Source: Jacaranda mimosifolia (Eukaryota; Streptophyta; Magnoliopsida; Lamiales; Bignoniaceae). Taken from it: a DNA stretch of 64,000 nucleotides. Below are positions 33,623 through 46,074 of this stretch, piece after piece. A program made the translations under genes and the position numbers. The stretch spans positions 12,541,246 to 12,605,245 of the forward strand of contig CM032119.1 of assembly GCA_018894105.1 (NCBI GenBank). Reading direction: 5' to 3'. The notes below the pieces were generated by a model, which worked only from the letters and a program-made list of their open reading frames with translations, made no database searches and had not been told where the DNA came from. Positions within the stretch are counted from its first letter, which is position 1. The number at the start of each line of letters is the position of its first letter.

Positions 33623-36600
33623 CCAAGATGTTGGATTATTCATTATTAGAATGACATAAAAATATCTTCGAACCATAATTATTTTCATATATTCTCTCAA
33701 TATACAATACTTATTATAATACTTGGATCAATTATTTTTAAATATATATACCTATCAACTTTGTAACTTACCAAGGGTTTGTAAATTTTCACTCAATATT
33801 ATGAAGCACATACATGTAGTTACTATTTTCATAAGCTAATATATGTAGTAGCTTAGAAAATTTTGAATTTTCTCACATTCAATAATAACAAATATTAGTG
33901 TAGAAAAAATTTTAAAAATAGAAAATAATTTCGTTATGAACAATTATATGTGAAAACTATGAAAATACATTGAGAATTTAATATATATTCTATATAATTA
34001 TTATCGTTGAAGTTACTTTCAATTTGAATGAGAAACTTAGAAAATTAGTTAAATGAATATATAGTGACTTTATTTCAACTACTAAAGAAAAAAAATTACT
34101 CAATTGTTAATAATTTATCTAATAATTAATAAAGCATCTAATTTTTAATAAAGAATATAATTTATATTTGAATCTAAATTAATTTGTGACTTATCTAAAT
34201 GAAAATTGGATTGTATTAGATAAAAATGAGTAATCAACAATCAGCAATAAATTTTTTAATTTGATTAAAAACTCAAATTTTAAAAATTTTTGAATTTGGT
34301 CAAAATTACACAATTATGGTCAAATACAGTTATGCTATATCTAATAGTGTAGATACTTGAATTATCTAAAATGTGTATATATATATATATATGATAAATA
34401 TTTAGATTGATATTAATAAGTTAGTCTATCTTCTTTTTTAATGGAATTCTTCAAAAACTTCCAAACTAGAATATCCAAGTATTTTGTATCATTGAAGGAT
34501 ATTGAAATAAAAATGGGACATTCAGTTGAGGCCCAGATAAATGACGACTTTGTTCCCCTTATTGATATTTGATAATTAAGATATACAAATCGGATAATAA
34601 ATTATTTAGTGTAAAGATAACTTCTTATACTAAATCAAAATTATTTTATTGAGTGTAAACTATTAGCTATTACTATTTTTTTTTTTAATTGACATGAGAT
34701 ATTATATTTTTAATTAATTAATAAACATGTAATAAGGTGATTGATGTATTAAATTTATTTTTACAACAGCAAGCTAAACAATACATCATTATTAGTGGAA
34801 AAATTGTATTAAATTTATTTTTAATGAACAATTACCTTCGCAATAGATAAAATCTATTTATTTAGCCCATCACCATTATTTGCACTTTTAACATAAAGTT
34901 AATATGCTTGTAATTATTAGTTATTAAATATATTGAGTGGTTAATTAGTTTAGAGGCATCATCCTCACACTTATTCATGCGAGATTTAGATTGAATACTA
35001 ATGAACTTTTAATATACGTGCGTATAAATATATATTATATTATTTATAAAATACTATTGCAATTTATAATTCTGATGAACTATAAAAAGAAAAAACAAAA
35101 AAAGAAAAAAAAGAGTAAACAGTTAAGACTTAAGAAGAGAAGACATGAAAATGAGAAAGCAAAGAAATTCACCAGTGACTAAAAGAGTATCTGACGATGC
35201 TTCTTTAAAAGTTTTTATAAGCTCATAAATCTTATCAAATGTTTTTAGAGTTTATAAAATGTTAAATTTTATTTTTAGACTAAGTTATTGAAATGTTTGG
35301 ATAAAATAAGATCATGAAAGTTAAAAGATATTAGTATTTGGCAATTTTATAATTAAAATTGTTAAAATCAAAGGAACTTGTCAAAATATCAAAAATAAGT
35401 TAGGATTTTTTATTTTTTTTAAAAACTTATAAAATCCTAGCATTTTATTTTAGAATCTTATAAGCTCTTTTTTTTTTAAAAAAAAATTATCAAATACTTT
35501 CTAATATCTTATCAGCTCTAATTAAGCATCTTGTCAATTTTTTTCAAAAATTTATAAATTCATCCAAACACATCTTAGATTCCTATTTTCATAAAGTTCA
35601 AAGAGGCTAAAAATACTTTGTAGAAATAGTGTTTGTACCTTATGTACTTTTTAAATTTTTGAAAAGCTTTGGTCCCTTGGACTTGGTAATTGCTTCTTGG
35701 GGAGAGGCCATGAAAAAACTTTTAGATCAAGGCAAATGATAAGCAACATGGTAAATGGCAATCACACTTGTTGAAGGTTGGCATAAGTACTAAAAGATAT
35801 TAATTGTTCCATAAATTATAATGAATCCCTTTAACATTTTATGTTGTCCAGTCATTAGTTATTGTTAGAATTTTTTGGATGTGCCGTTAAAAGAATTAGT
35901 CAACTTCCAAAATTACCCTTTAGTGTAATTTGTAATATTTAAGTTCTTTTAATGTGGTATTTGTAATAAATTTAAATTTAAAGGAGTTAATTGTAATACT
36001 ATTGTAATAATAAAAGTGAAAGTTTATTGTATAAGCTTTTTATAATAAATCTGGTACCTTTTACTTTATTCTTAATATGTTAAAAATTTTAAATGTTGGG
36101 AAAATAGGAACTATATACCAAATTTATTAAATTTCCTTTATATTATGCGATATATGTTATGTGACAGTAACTAGCAATGAAGCCATGCAAGTCGATTATA
36201 TGTTAATTTCCTCTTCATTATGTTTCTTTACTTGCATGGTAACTTGGCTCATCTTTTTTGAAATAGGCCAAATAGATGCATTAATAGTAGGTGCAATATT
36301 ACCATGTTGCTTTTTCATCTACATACTGGTTTCAACAACAAGATTTGCTACAGATTTAGCAATAGGCGATTCATAAACAGGTTTAGCCATCCGTTTGTAT
36401 TGCATATAGATTATTAATATTATGATTATTATACATTTATAGAAAAATGAGGGTCTTTCGGTAAATATGTCTAACCTCAAGGGGATTTTTTATTTTTATT
36501 TTTTTCTCAGGTTTTGTCGCAAGGGCAATTTGATCTTTCGCAATTTTTCGTCTATATTATATATGAATTTCTAATATTAGAGGTTATTTGTAATTTACTA

Positions 36601-36669
36601 AATCTCAAGAAATGTAATTGTAATTAATTCAAGCTAAGCAATAATATAGCTTTGTCGTAATCTTTTTTA
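33623..36669. other. AT-rich intergenic DNA
   Basis: No supported gene. A 71-codon plus frame at 36161-36376 encodes hydrophobic stretches but has no recognisable homology or gene context. (TA)n runs occur at 34376-34393, and an A-rich tract lies at 35090-35115. Confidence 0.5.
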
Positions 36670-36678
36670 TTTGGGATA

Positions 36679-37750
36679 GAGTAAATAGCAGACAAACTCC
36701 CAATGTATCGGGTCATTTGCACTTTGTCCCCAACCATTGCAAGTGTGCTTCCGATTACCCAACATTTGCTCAATGTGCTTAAATATCCCATGTTTCAACT
36801 TTTCGGCAACATATTTAAAAGTTGTTGTACTTTGCCCCCTGATGTTTTAAAAAAATTATATTTAGCCACCTAAAATACTTTAAAATATTATCATTAGTAT
36901 TAAATTCATATTTTGGTGGAATAAAGTCAAATATTGTTATCATATATTACTTAATTGTCAATATATCACTAGTTCAGTCAATTTGAGTAATCTAAAATCT
37001 ATAACAACTTAATGTTACAATTTTTTATAAATTAATGTGTGTAAGATAATTAAAAAAATAATTTTAGAGTTATACCAAATTATTCTTATGGTGTACTTAT
37101 AAATTTGTTTTTATTTGTTTAATTAAGAGTGTAAGTAATTTAGGATTTTAATTTGAATAAGAATATATAAAATAGATGACACTAGTTGGATAAATATTGG
37201 CAGCAAATAATGTAGATCTTAATATCAACATTATCTCTCTAATTTATTACTCTATTTAAATTAAAATACTTAATATCATTTGCTAACAAATATGCATAAT
37301 GTTAGATTGATATAAAATCAATTATGATATAATTTTAAAATTAGTTTTAATCAACTTATTCATATAAACTAAGTAAAATATAATTATAAAATTAATTTTT
37401 AAATATATAATTGCTTAAATTAATTTAACTGTCCATATATTGATAAGTGACTAGTGTATGATCATATTTTGTATAAACTATTTCACTTAATTCCACAAAA
37501 ATAAAATCTAATGATAAAAGTGCTACACTTTATAATGATTAAGGTGTTAAATTCACATTTTGTTAAAGTTTAGAAAGTAAAGTGTAACATATTCAAAGTA
37601 TTTCAGCATCTCCAATGAAATATTCTACCGAAAAATGAAACGAAGGAGTGTTCAAGCACATTTAGCGAAGATTAGATAATTTTTTCACGCATTTGCAATG
37701 ATTGAGGGGCAAAGTGTACTATACATTGGGGGGCTATCTAGTATTTACCC
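36679..37750. mobile_element. Mutator-type MITE, 1072 bp
   Basis: The left end GAGTAAATAGCAGACAAACT and the reverse of the right end, GGGTAAATACTAGATAGC, start inverted repeats of about 70 bp that also share CCCAATGTAT, ACTTTG-CCCC and CATTGCAA. It is flanked by TTTGGGATA (36670-36678) and TTTGGAATA (37751-37759), a 9-bp target duplication with one mismatch. There is no transposase. The termini resemble those of the element at 25913-26655. Confidence 0.8.
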
Positions 37751-37759
37751 TTTGGAATA

Positions 37760-38100
37760 ATACTCATTACGACGAAAATATATATTTGTCTAATATCCGG
37801 ACCATGAGTGCAAAGATTTGTGAAATGACAGAAGCACATTTATGTTTTGTGGACGCAGATCTACAAACATTGTGTAAAAGGTGCTCAAGGAATTTTGGTG
37901 GGAAGTTATGTGGGACTAGTTTGTGATCAACACCTATAATATTATTTCTTATCTATTTAATTATTTAAAGTTGCTGGCATTTAGCATACTTAAGATAAAA
38001 ATATGATTTATTGTAATTCTAGTATTAGTGTTGTGCATGAATAAAAATTATTATCTCAATATATAATATATGAAATGATATTAATTATGATATCTTGTTC
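37760..38100. other. Short intergenic segment between the MITE and the gypsy element
   Basis: The open frame 37702-37926 starts inside the MITE and shows no family resemblance. Nothing else is recognised. Confidence 0.4.
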
Positions 38101-38105
38101 ATAAT

Positions 38106-38840
38106 TGATGATGGTACTTTCGACTAGAAAGAGAATAACCTAGAGTACAATAAGGTGATGGGTTGAGTCTTGCAATCAAGGAACACACATTAGCCTAGTC
38201 AAGTGTGTCATCGGCTAAAACCCTCCTATGCTCGAGCAGCAATAATTCGAGCAAAAGGCAAATGAGCAAAGTGAGGACTTTAAAAGTGAGTGAAATCAAA
38301 CCTTTCAATCTGAAATGAGGGTATTTACAGTGTTTACTGCCATAGGGAGACGGTAGGTCGAAAAGACCATGTTCTCCCAATTGCCTAGTGAAGTCCCATT
38401 TCTCTTCATAAGGGCTTCGAAAGATATTTCATGCTTGGATGGCCACTATGCTTTTGACTGTCAGATGTAAGAGGCCCCCTTGCTATAATTAATGTAGAGA
38501 TGATCGGCTGACAAAGTCATTCATGAAGACAGGATAGTAGGTCTGCGGTATTAAATATGGAAGTGATTGGTGGCAGATACTGCAATTAATGTGGTCGTAA
38601 CCTAAAGACAACTTGGTCTGCTTCCTTGGTCGACCACATATGGTCGAGGGGATTTTGGTCACTGAGACCACGAGACTAAGGGTCAATCTAGGGCCGACTG
38701 ACCTTGCTTGAGGTCCGTAATCTAAGTGAAGCTCTATTTAGGTTTCACAGTTAGGCCCTTATGAAAGTTTGGGCTTGGGCTTGGATATTGGGCCTGGGGG
38801 CCAAGAGTCTCTTGACCTCAGTCAAGTATTTGGACATTGA
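38106..38840 (-). repeat. 3' LTR of the gypsy element
   Basis: It is the partner of 55455-56223. Shared blocks include AGAAAGAGAATA-CC, GGGTTGAGTC-TGCAA, AAATGAGGGTATTTA-AGTGTTT and GGGCTTGG-TTGGATATT. About 45 bp near the outer end (between 38120 and 38124) are missing relative to the 5' LTR. The inner boundary is approximate. Confidence 0.8.
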
Positions 38841-38869
38841 TACTTTTTTGGCTTTGAAGTTGCAACGAA

Positions 38870-39050
38870 CTATTCCACCATCAGTTGGGAATCTATGATG
38901 GCAGCAAGATATTAGACTCCCCTATCTATGGCCATTTTCATGCCAGCAATAAGTGCCTCATACTTAGCCTCATTGTCAGTCACTGAGAAGTCGAGTTTGA
39001 TAGCAAAGTCGTACTTCTCTGCTTGGGGAGCGTAAAGAGATTCTCGTTCT
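38870..39050 (-). pseudogene. Gypsy RNase H remnant
   Basis: The minus-strand translation near 39010-38920 reads KLDFSVTDNEAKYEALIAG then MKMAIDRGV. This is the RNase H helix around the catalytic Glu in Tat-type gypsy elements. The frame ends shortly after, and no integrase zinc finger or DDE motif is found before the LTR. Confidence 0.7.
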
Positions 39051-39757
39051 TCCTCTGGATAAGGTGGATGATCCGTCTACATGCAAAGACCAGAAAGACA
39101 ACTATTGCTTGACAACTATGAGGAGGTCAATGCGCTTAGCCACGAAGTTTACTAGTACCTAAGCTCTGATAGTTGTTTGGGGTTGGAACTTGACATCGAA
39201 TTCTCCTAACTCGAAGCCCATTTCTTTAGTCTGCTAGATGCATTAGGCTTTAATAGAACCTATTTGAGGGGTTGGTTTATTAGTACAATGATAGACTGGA
39301 ATTGGAAATAAGGTCTCAATTTCCTTGCTATTGTGACGAGGACAAGGGAAAACTTTTTGATCTCCAGATAATTATGCTCAAGGCTTTGAACTTTACAAAT
39401 GTAGTAAATTGGTCAATGGTTACCATGGTCAGTTGATATGAGAATTGAACTGACTGCAACTGTTGAAACTGTGAGATACAAACATAATACTTCCCCAATT
39501 GATGGCTTAGCTAACAATAGAGGGGTGGTTAAGTAGTGTTTCAATTCTGCTGGGGCTTGATCGCATTCCTATGTCTATTAGAACTTTCTCGCATTCCTCA
39601 AGATCTTGAAGAATGGGAAACTTTTGTCTACAAGTTGAGAAATAAGCCAACCCAAGGCTATAATTCTTCCGACCAGCCTCTGTACTTCCTTAACTATTTT
39701 TGGTAGTGAGATATCTTAGATTGATTGAATCTTTTGCGTGTTCACTTCGATACCCCT

Positions 39758-40600
39758 CTAACTAACCATGTATTTGAGGAACTTACCTCCTCTAACTCTG
39801 AACTTGCACTTATTCGAATTAAAGTTAATTCTGAATGCTCTTAGTAGGGAGAATGTATGGTCAAGATTTGCCAGGTGATTAGTTTCTTTTTCAGACTTGA
39901 TAATCATGTAATTGATGTAGACCTCCATTGTTCGACTTAACTCATTTCTAAACATAAAGTTCACCAATCTTCGGTAGTCCGTGCCCATATTTTTTAGACC
40001 CAAGGGTATTACTAGGAAACAGTACAACCCTTTGGGGACTACAAAAGAGGTTTTTGTCCTTGTCCTTATGGGTCATAAAAATTTGATAATATCCTTGGAA
40101 AGCATCCTTCATACTCAAAAGGTCACAACCTGCAGTCGAGTCTACTAACAAATCTATTCGAGGTAGTGGGTAAGGGTCTTTAGGGTATGCTTTATTCAAA
40201 TCAGTGAAATCATTACACATTCTTTATTTGCCCTCATTCTTAGGGACTAGGACTATATTACATAACCAGCTAGGGTATTGAATTTCTACAATGTATCATA
40301 CCTCTAAGAGTTTGTTAACCTCTTCTTCGACGATCTGGCATCTTTCTACATTGAAGCTTTTGGTCTCCTGCTTGACTAGCATATATGAAGTGTCCACATT
40401 AAGGTGATGGATGATGACCTGGGGGTCAATCCTTGGAGATCAATTGCCTTCCAAGCAAAAACATCAACATTCTTTTGGAGGAACTCGACCAGCATGCACT
40501 CCATATTTTTGTCCAAATGGATGCCAATCCTAGTGGTTGTGTCAGTGTTACCAGTTTCTAACTCGATGATTTTAAATTCCTTCACTAGCTTGACCTTGGT
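39758..40600 (-). pseudogene. Gypsy reverse transcriptase
   Basis: Three overlapping minus frames cover the domain. Frame 40585-40376 has the N-terminal lead-in with FLQKNVDVFAWKAIDLQGL. Frame 40220-39948 carries DFTDLNKAYPKDPYPLPRID and LLSMKDAFQGYYQI with the first catalytic Asp. Frame 40027-39758 carries CFLVIPLGLKNMGTDYRRLV and MEVYINYMIIKS, in which the YVDD box has become YINY. RT is therefore inactive. Frameshifts near 40030 and 40370 separate the frames. Confidence 0.88.
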
Positions 40601-40959
40601 TTTTTCACACTTTTTCCTTTTTTATGCTTGTCCTTCCTCAGGTTCCATTATTGAGATGTCCCCTGAGGGTTTTGGTTTCGATCGAGTTTTCTGTTCACTT
40701 GCTTCTACTGAAATGGTGTATCATCGCCAAGCTTCTTTCATGTTGTATAACAACTCTCCAACTGCTGCACTTTTGGAAAATTTGACCTTCATGTGGTAAG
40801 TTGATACGATGGCCTTAAAGTCGTTCAAGATAAGTCTTCCAATGATGCATTATATGCAATGGCGCATCAACCACTAGATAACTAATAATCAAAGTTCGTC
40901 ATTTCGGTATAATGTCAAATGATATAGACAATGTTATGGACCCGATCAGGATGATTTTA

Positions 40960-41150
40960 GAATTTTCGAAGCCCATAAATAGGGTGCTAACCTGCTTAAA
41001 CTGTAGCTGCACATGTCCATCTTTCAAAGGGTCAACAAGAAGATGATATTTGCCGAGCTGTCATTATCAACCAGAAACTTTCTAACCTCAAAGTTAGCAA
41101 TCTCAACAGCGACCACCAACTTGAAATCCAATTTGTTGTCTACTCCTTTA
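40960..41150 (-). pseudogene. Gypsy aspartic protease remnant
   Basis: The minus-strand translation near 41115-41040 gives VVAVEIANFEVRKFLVDNDS followed by SANIIF. This matches the LVD-x-G-S-S-A-D-I pattern of plant gypsy proteases, with Asn-Asp in place of Gly-Gly. A stop follows after a few residues. Confidence 0.65.
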
Positions 41151-41699
41151 CATGAGTGAGATTGAAGTTCGAGAGGAAAATGGGCTCGGTACTCATGGAG
41201 ACCCAGTAGATTATGTTTGCTGGCATGGTTTTGGTGGATTCTAATCTTTATCGGACCTGCTTCCTTCTATCTTAGAGTCTCCTACTTTCGTCGGGCCTTT
41301 AGCTATCGTGTCTATTACAGCTCTGAGTATTGGCTTCTTGACTTCTATCTTTTTTTGCCCTTATCATCTCTCCTTGGGTTTCTTGACCTTTCTCTCCAGG
41401 AAGTCTGGTCGTCTACCCCTCAGCTTTCTGACCCTTCTAGTCGATATATTTCTTTAGGTATCCCTATCAGATAAGGGGCTCTATTTCATCGTGCAATTGA
41501 AAGCATTCTCCTGTATCATGGTCTTTCTATTTATGAATGTGACAGTAACTTTTGGAGTTCTTCATGGTAGCTATTTCATTTAGCTTTCTTGGTCTTTTGA
41601 AGAGGTTGTTGTTTTGGATGGCAAAGAAGTCCTTCTTTCTCAATGTGTTAAGAATAATGTAGTTGTGAGATTTCTTAATAGGGGATCAGTTATTATCCT

Positions 41700-42838
41700 T
41701 CTGCTATTTATCTTCTCTCTATTTTTCTTTATTACTCTTCTTTTCTTGCTCATAAGCTCCATACTTCATCCAGTTCATATTTTCTTGGGTCATATATCTT
41801 TCAGCCAAGTCGAGCAGTTCTTCTATTGTTCATGGTCTTTTCCTTTATTAATGCATTGGCATACTTCTTGTGCCTGAATCCCAAGAAAAGGACGTCGATC
41901 AGGAATTCAATTATGGGGTTATTAATTTTTAATACCTCGGTGTTGAACTAAGAAAAGAAGTCTCTAAGGGACTCTCCGTCATTCTGTTTAACCGTATGAA
42001 TGTGTGTGTATGAGAGCTTGGCTGTCCTTCAATTGGCAAACTGGTGCAAGAACTTGTCACATAACTGATCATAAGAGAATATTAAGGTTGATTCCAACCT
42101 CACAAACCATTCAAGGGCTATTCCTTGAAATATGTTGACCAACATCTTGGCATGGATGTGGTCATTATGCCCATAGAGTTGCATCATATGTTCAAATTGC
42201 AGAAGGTGTTCTTCAGGTCAGTGGACCCATTATATCTGGGCAAGCCTGTTGGGATCTTGGCATCAATCTGTATCCATTCCTCAATTATTTCCTAAATGAA
42301 CGGTGACTTTCTTTCCCGACGGAGTCGAGGAGTGTTGTTGGCATATGTAAGTTTCTCTTGGAGTTTTTTTCGAGATTTCTTCCAATCTTCTGTGTAGGTA
42401 TTATACTTGATGAGATACTTCTTCCCACATTTTGCGATCTGCTTGCAATAGGTTTCAATTGGGCTGCAGCCTTGGATGCTCGACACTTTCATGTTGTTGG
42501 GCTTGATAGGGTCGACCCATATGATCAATAGAATCTACTATCTCTTCTTGAGGATGATAGCTAGCTTGTTTATGGAGAAAAATTATGGGGTTGACTTCTC
42601 ATCGACTGGCTCAGGATCATACCTCTTCTCTCTTCCTTTCTTGCAAGGGTCCGTCTTCACACAGGAGTCTTTCTTCATGTCATAATGGACGGGATGGCAC
42701 TTGCCACAAGTAAAGGCTAATTGTTGTGCCTAAGTAATGTCGTTGAGATGTGAGCTGACAGTTAGGTAGAAATTTGGTCATTTATTACCTGCATAAGTTG
42801 TGGAATGGTTAATGTTACCACCTGATCCGGATGTGAAC
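41700..42838 (-). pseudogene. Gypsy gag, main part
   Basis: Minus-strand text around 42115-42030 reads GIALEWFVRLESTLIFSYDQ then LCDKFLHQFA, the core of the plant retrotransposon gag domain. It is followed by THIHTVKQNDGESLRDFFS and, near 41860, ALIKEKTM. Frame 42528-42292 (KKLQEKLTYANNTPRLR) is the N-terminal half. The reading starts at the copia B insertion point (42838); the first codons of gag lie at 55278-55413. Confidence 0.75.
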
Positions 42839-44036
42839 TATTGGAATAGTGCCCAGTAGCCAATCAGATTAACATGTAAACTATTTCACTTGTGATACAA
42901 TCTTAATTGAATGATATTCATTATAAATGGCCATCTTCATCTTATGCTTAAATTACTTCACTGGCATTTGGTTGAAGCTTTTAGATCACACAAGACTATG
43001 GGACTTAGTCACTTCACTGGGTGATGATCATGAAACAAGTCTTACATGGTCATGATCTAAAATCTTTCAAGTCATAGGATCTTATGAAATAGGGCAATTC
43101 AGATCCAGATAGATTTGTACTAACGATAGATAAATCCAAAGGTTGGATATTGCTCCATTTTATGAGCAAACCATATGAGATATGGGTGCATATTAGTGGA
43201 TGTTTGTTAGAGAACAAGTTCAGTGAAGGCCCGCCGGGAAAATCCACTAGATAGTCGTAGTGGCAAGTTCTTCAACTTACACTAGTGCATATAATTAGTT
43301 ATTTGACATCAAGATCCATAGTAACCTTGTGTCTAGGTCTTCATGCTTTGACTCTTCTTTGGCCACTTAGTGGGTCTTTTGGGTTAAGCTTGGGTATAAG
43401 CTACTTAGACATGGAGGTTTATGAGATCCACAATGGGATCTGACTCCTCGTCATTGTGAAGGGCAAGTGCATCTCCTATGTATTTTATAATGATCGAGTC
43501 CAAGGAGTCCTTGCGCAAGGCAATATGACAATTTGGAAAAGGAGTTTTCCAAAGATGAAGTCATAAACTGGAATTGAACATTAGGAATAGAAACATAGTA
43601 TTGAGGCTATTAGGGTGCCAGCAAATATCTTGCCCTAGGTCTCTTTCGGGAGATTGAAGATGGAAGGACTATATTTGCGTAGTAAGCTTATAGCTAGAAT
43701 GGTTCTCCAAAAGCATTCATCTCGGCCAATTAGTTGGACTCCATGGGCTTGAGGTTGGACATCAACCATGGAGCTTAGGTACTCTTCAATTAATGAGATT
43801 AATTGAATTGAATCATTAGTTTAAAAGAGTTTAGACAAATGTGAATATATGATATTCTAGAAATCATAAGAGTTGTGAGCCAATGTCTAATGAATGATAA
43901 AATCTAATAGGTCATACACAAAAGCCAATTGGAAATCCTACTTGATGATGTGGAATTTTCTAAGAGTTAGAAAGATTCCACCTTGATTTATTTTTGGGAG
44001 ATAGACGGTTGACTAAATTGTTGGTTATTCTGGATT

Positions 44037-44260
44037 GATCAATTTAATTGTTAAATTGATCTAAATAATTTAAGGAGTTAAATTAGACCAATTAAATTAA
44101 GAAGTTAATTTAATTGGTACCACATGACTATTAATTGGTCAAGTTAACTTAAGGAGTTAAGTTAACACTACCTAGCTTAAAGAGTTAAGCTAATTGACTT
44201 AACACTTAAGATTTAAGTCAAAGGTTAATTAATTCAATTAAAGTGTCTAATTTAATTAAA
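44037..44260 (+). repeat. Cluster of consecutive perfect hairpin palindromes in U3
   Basis: The units and centres are: 44037-44061 (11-bp arms GATCAATTTAA), 44067-44084 (7-bp arms, centre GGAG), 44087-44118 (14-bp arms ACCAATTAAATTAA, centre GAAG), 44143-44166 (10-bp arms GTTAACTTAA, centre GGAG), 44173-44192 (8-bp arms TAGCTTAA, centre AGAG), and 44195-44222 (9-bp arms TTGACTTAA, longer centre). Arms are perfect, arm sequences differ between units, and four of the six centres fit R-R-A-G. The cluster lies about 220 bp upstream of the TATA run. Confidence 0.85.
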
Positions 44261-44475
44261 ATGAAGAATCAATTTTGGAGAGAAAATTCAAAATGAAGAG
44301 TTCATTTGGAGTGCATTAAAAATTTTTTGGATGACATTTCGTGAGGTGAAATGAAGATTCCAAATGAAATTCAAATGTATATTAAATTCACATACAACTT
44401 GCTTGCAAGTTGGCAAGCAAGTTGGCACCAACCTTGAGGATGGTGTGATGCCACCTAAGCATCACATCTTCCCTC

Positions 44476-44496
44476 CATCTATATATATATATAGAG
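44476..44496 (+). promoter_or_regulatory. LTR core promoter (TATA region)
   Basis: The alternating TATATATATATATA run followed by GAGGGTGACCGGCC is conserved in position in the other LTRs (47656-47672, 54677-54690). It is the likely start of U3-driven transcription. Confidence 0.55.
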
Positions 44497-45111
44497 GGTG
44501 ACCGGCCAACATACATGGGAATACAAGCATTTTAGATCTAATTATTAGATTCCCTCTTCCCCTCCAATTTTGCATGTGTTGCCTCATGTGTTGAAACTTT
44601 ACATTTTTCTTTATCTCCTCCCTCCAAAATTTAGCCTCTTCATACCTCAATCTCTCCTTTGTTTTTTAGTTAACATAGAGGAGATTTGGATTGTCTATTG
44701 GTGTGTGGATCTTGACATTAGAGGCAAAACAATCAGATTGCTAACCTTTTGGAGATCCTCTATTTGGGCAGAAACTTGGAGACATTTCTAGAGCAACTTT
44801 GGATTTTTTAATTTGTCTAATTTTTCTACTGAAGGTTTATCAAGGTGTTGGTGATCACTTATCCAAATTTCAGCTGATTCCGAGGTGTTTTGGTTATACA
44901 AATGTTGCCTATAGCTGTTGCGCTACGGGAGACTACATTAAAGGAGTTCAAGCAAGTCTTCATCTCTTTGGTTGGAATTTGCATTCTAGGTAATTTTCTG
45001 ACCTTAATCCACTTTAATGGCATGATTTAGATCCTTATGGAGGTGTAATCAAGTTTTGTTTTGGTTTTTAAGTGTTTTTAATTGGATCCTTGGCTTACAC
45101 CTTTTTTTAAG

Positions 45112-45124
45112 TGGTATCATAGCC
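45112..45124 (+). promoter_or_regulatory. Primer-binding site of element B
   Basis: TGGTATCATAGCC lies two bases after the 5' LTR. It differs by one base from the usual plant copia site complementary to the initiator-methionine tRNA 3' end (TGGTATCAGAGCC). Confidence 0.85.
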
Positions 45125-46074
45125 TAAATTCATGCTTTAATTTGGATTATTGTTTGATTGATTCATGTGATGAATTGATCTAGATCTCCAAATACTTGAT
45201 CCAATTTATGGATTGGAGTGTTTGGATGATGATGCATGTGGCTCCATTGCTTGATGAATTGAAATTATGCTAATATGTGCTTTAAGTGTTAATTCATATG
45301 TTTAGCATGTTTTAATTCATTGTTACTAATGTTAAATTTGATTTAGCATTGGATGATGTTATATGTTGATATAGCATGTTAAATTTGACCTTAAAGAGTT
45401 TTGGTCATTTTTGGATCCAATATGATAGGAGTTTAGTGCAGATTTTTGGAAAATAGAGATTCTGACTTAAACTTGATTTTTGAAATATGTTTGAGCACTT
45501 GAAATTTCATTTGTAAAAGGTTCTTTGAATTTATAATTTCATCGAAATTGTGTGATTTGATGTTTAGGAGGTGTTCTAAATTTTTTGGTGCACAAAAGTT
45601 GAGCTAAAAAGCATGTGACTTGGCCAAAACCTTGAAAACAAAGGCTGGCAGTGGCCAAGTAGTTGGTGCGCCTGCCATGCGGCCATGCGCCCAGGATGGG
45701 CAGCAGTGGCTGTTTTTTATTTTGGGTGAGTTATGGTGCATTTTGTGTTCCTTAAGTGACCAAAATTGTATTTAATCATGCTACATAGATGCACAAGTGT
45801 TATGCAAGTTCTCATAATTATGTTTAATATTTTTTATTACTTTTAAAATCTTGTTAAAGTTAATCTTCATTAATGAGGCATAATTGTTAGGCTTGTTCAT
45901 GCTTGGCCAATTAATTGTTTATGAGATAAGCATTTAATTGTTGGAATTGAATATCAATTCATAATTTATTTATTGTTCATTTAAGTATTGAATGGATGAT
46001 GAATGAATGGAGATGATCATGAGCCTTAATATTGATTTTATTTGTTTCAAGCTCTTGAAAAGGGTTATATTAAA
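45125..46074 (+). other. Leader of element B, 5' part
   Basis: It is non-coding and T-rich, with a GC-rich patch (GCGCCTGCCATGCGGCCATGC, 45668-45688). It stops abruptly at the solo LTR insertion. Confidence 0.6.

Larger units (their letters stand above)
42839..45109 (+). repeat. 5' LTR of element B
   Basis: It starts TATTGGAATAGTGCC and ends CTTACACCTTTTTTTA, two bases before the primer-binding site. It contains a palindrome cluster (44037-44260) and a strong TATA region, CTATATATATATATAGAGG, at 44479. Confidence 0.9.

Noticed and set aside
36161..36376. 71-codon frame with two hydrophobic segments
   Set aside because: No recognised family, no neighbouring exons or gene context, and its length is plausible by chance in AT-rich DNA.
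40404..41877. Several plus-strand frames rich in Phe, Leu and Ser (40404-40799, 41217-41474, 41614-41877)
   Set aside because: They are antisense to gypsy protease, gag and RT coding on the minus strand.
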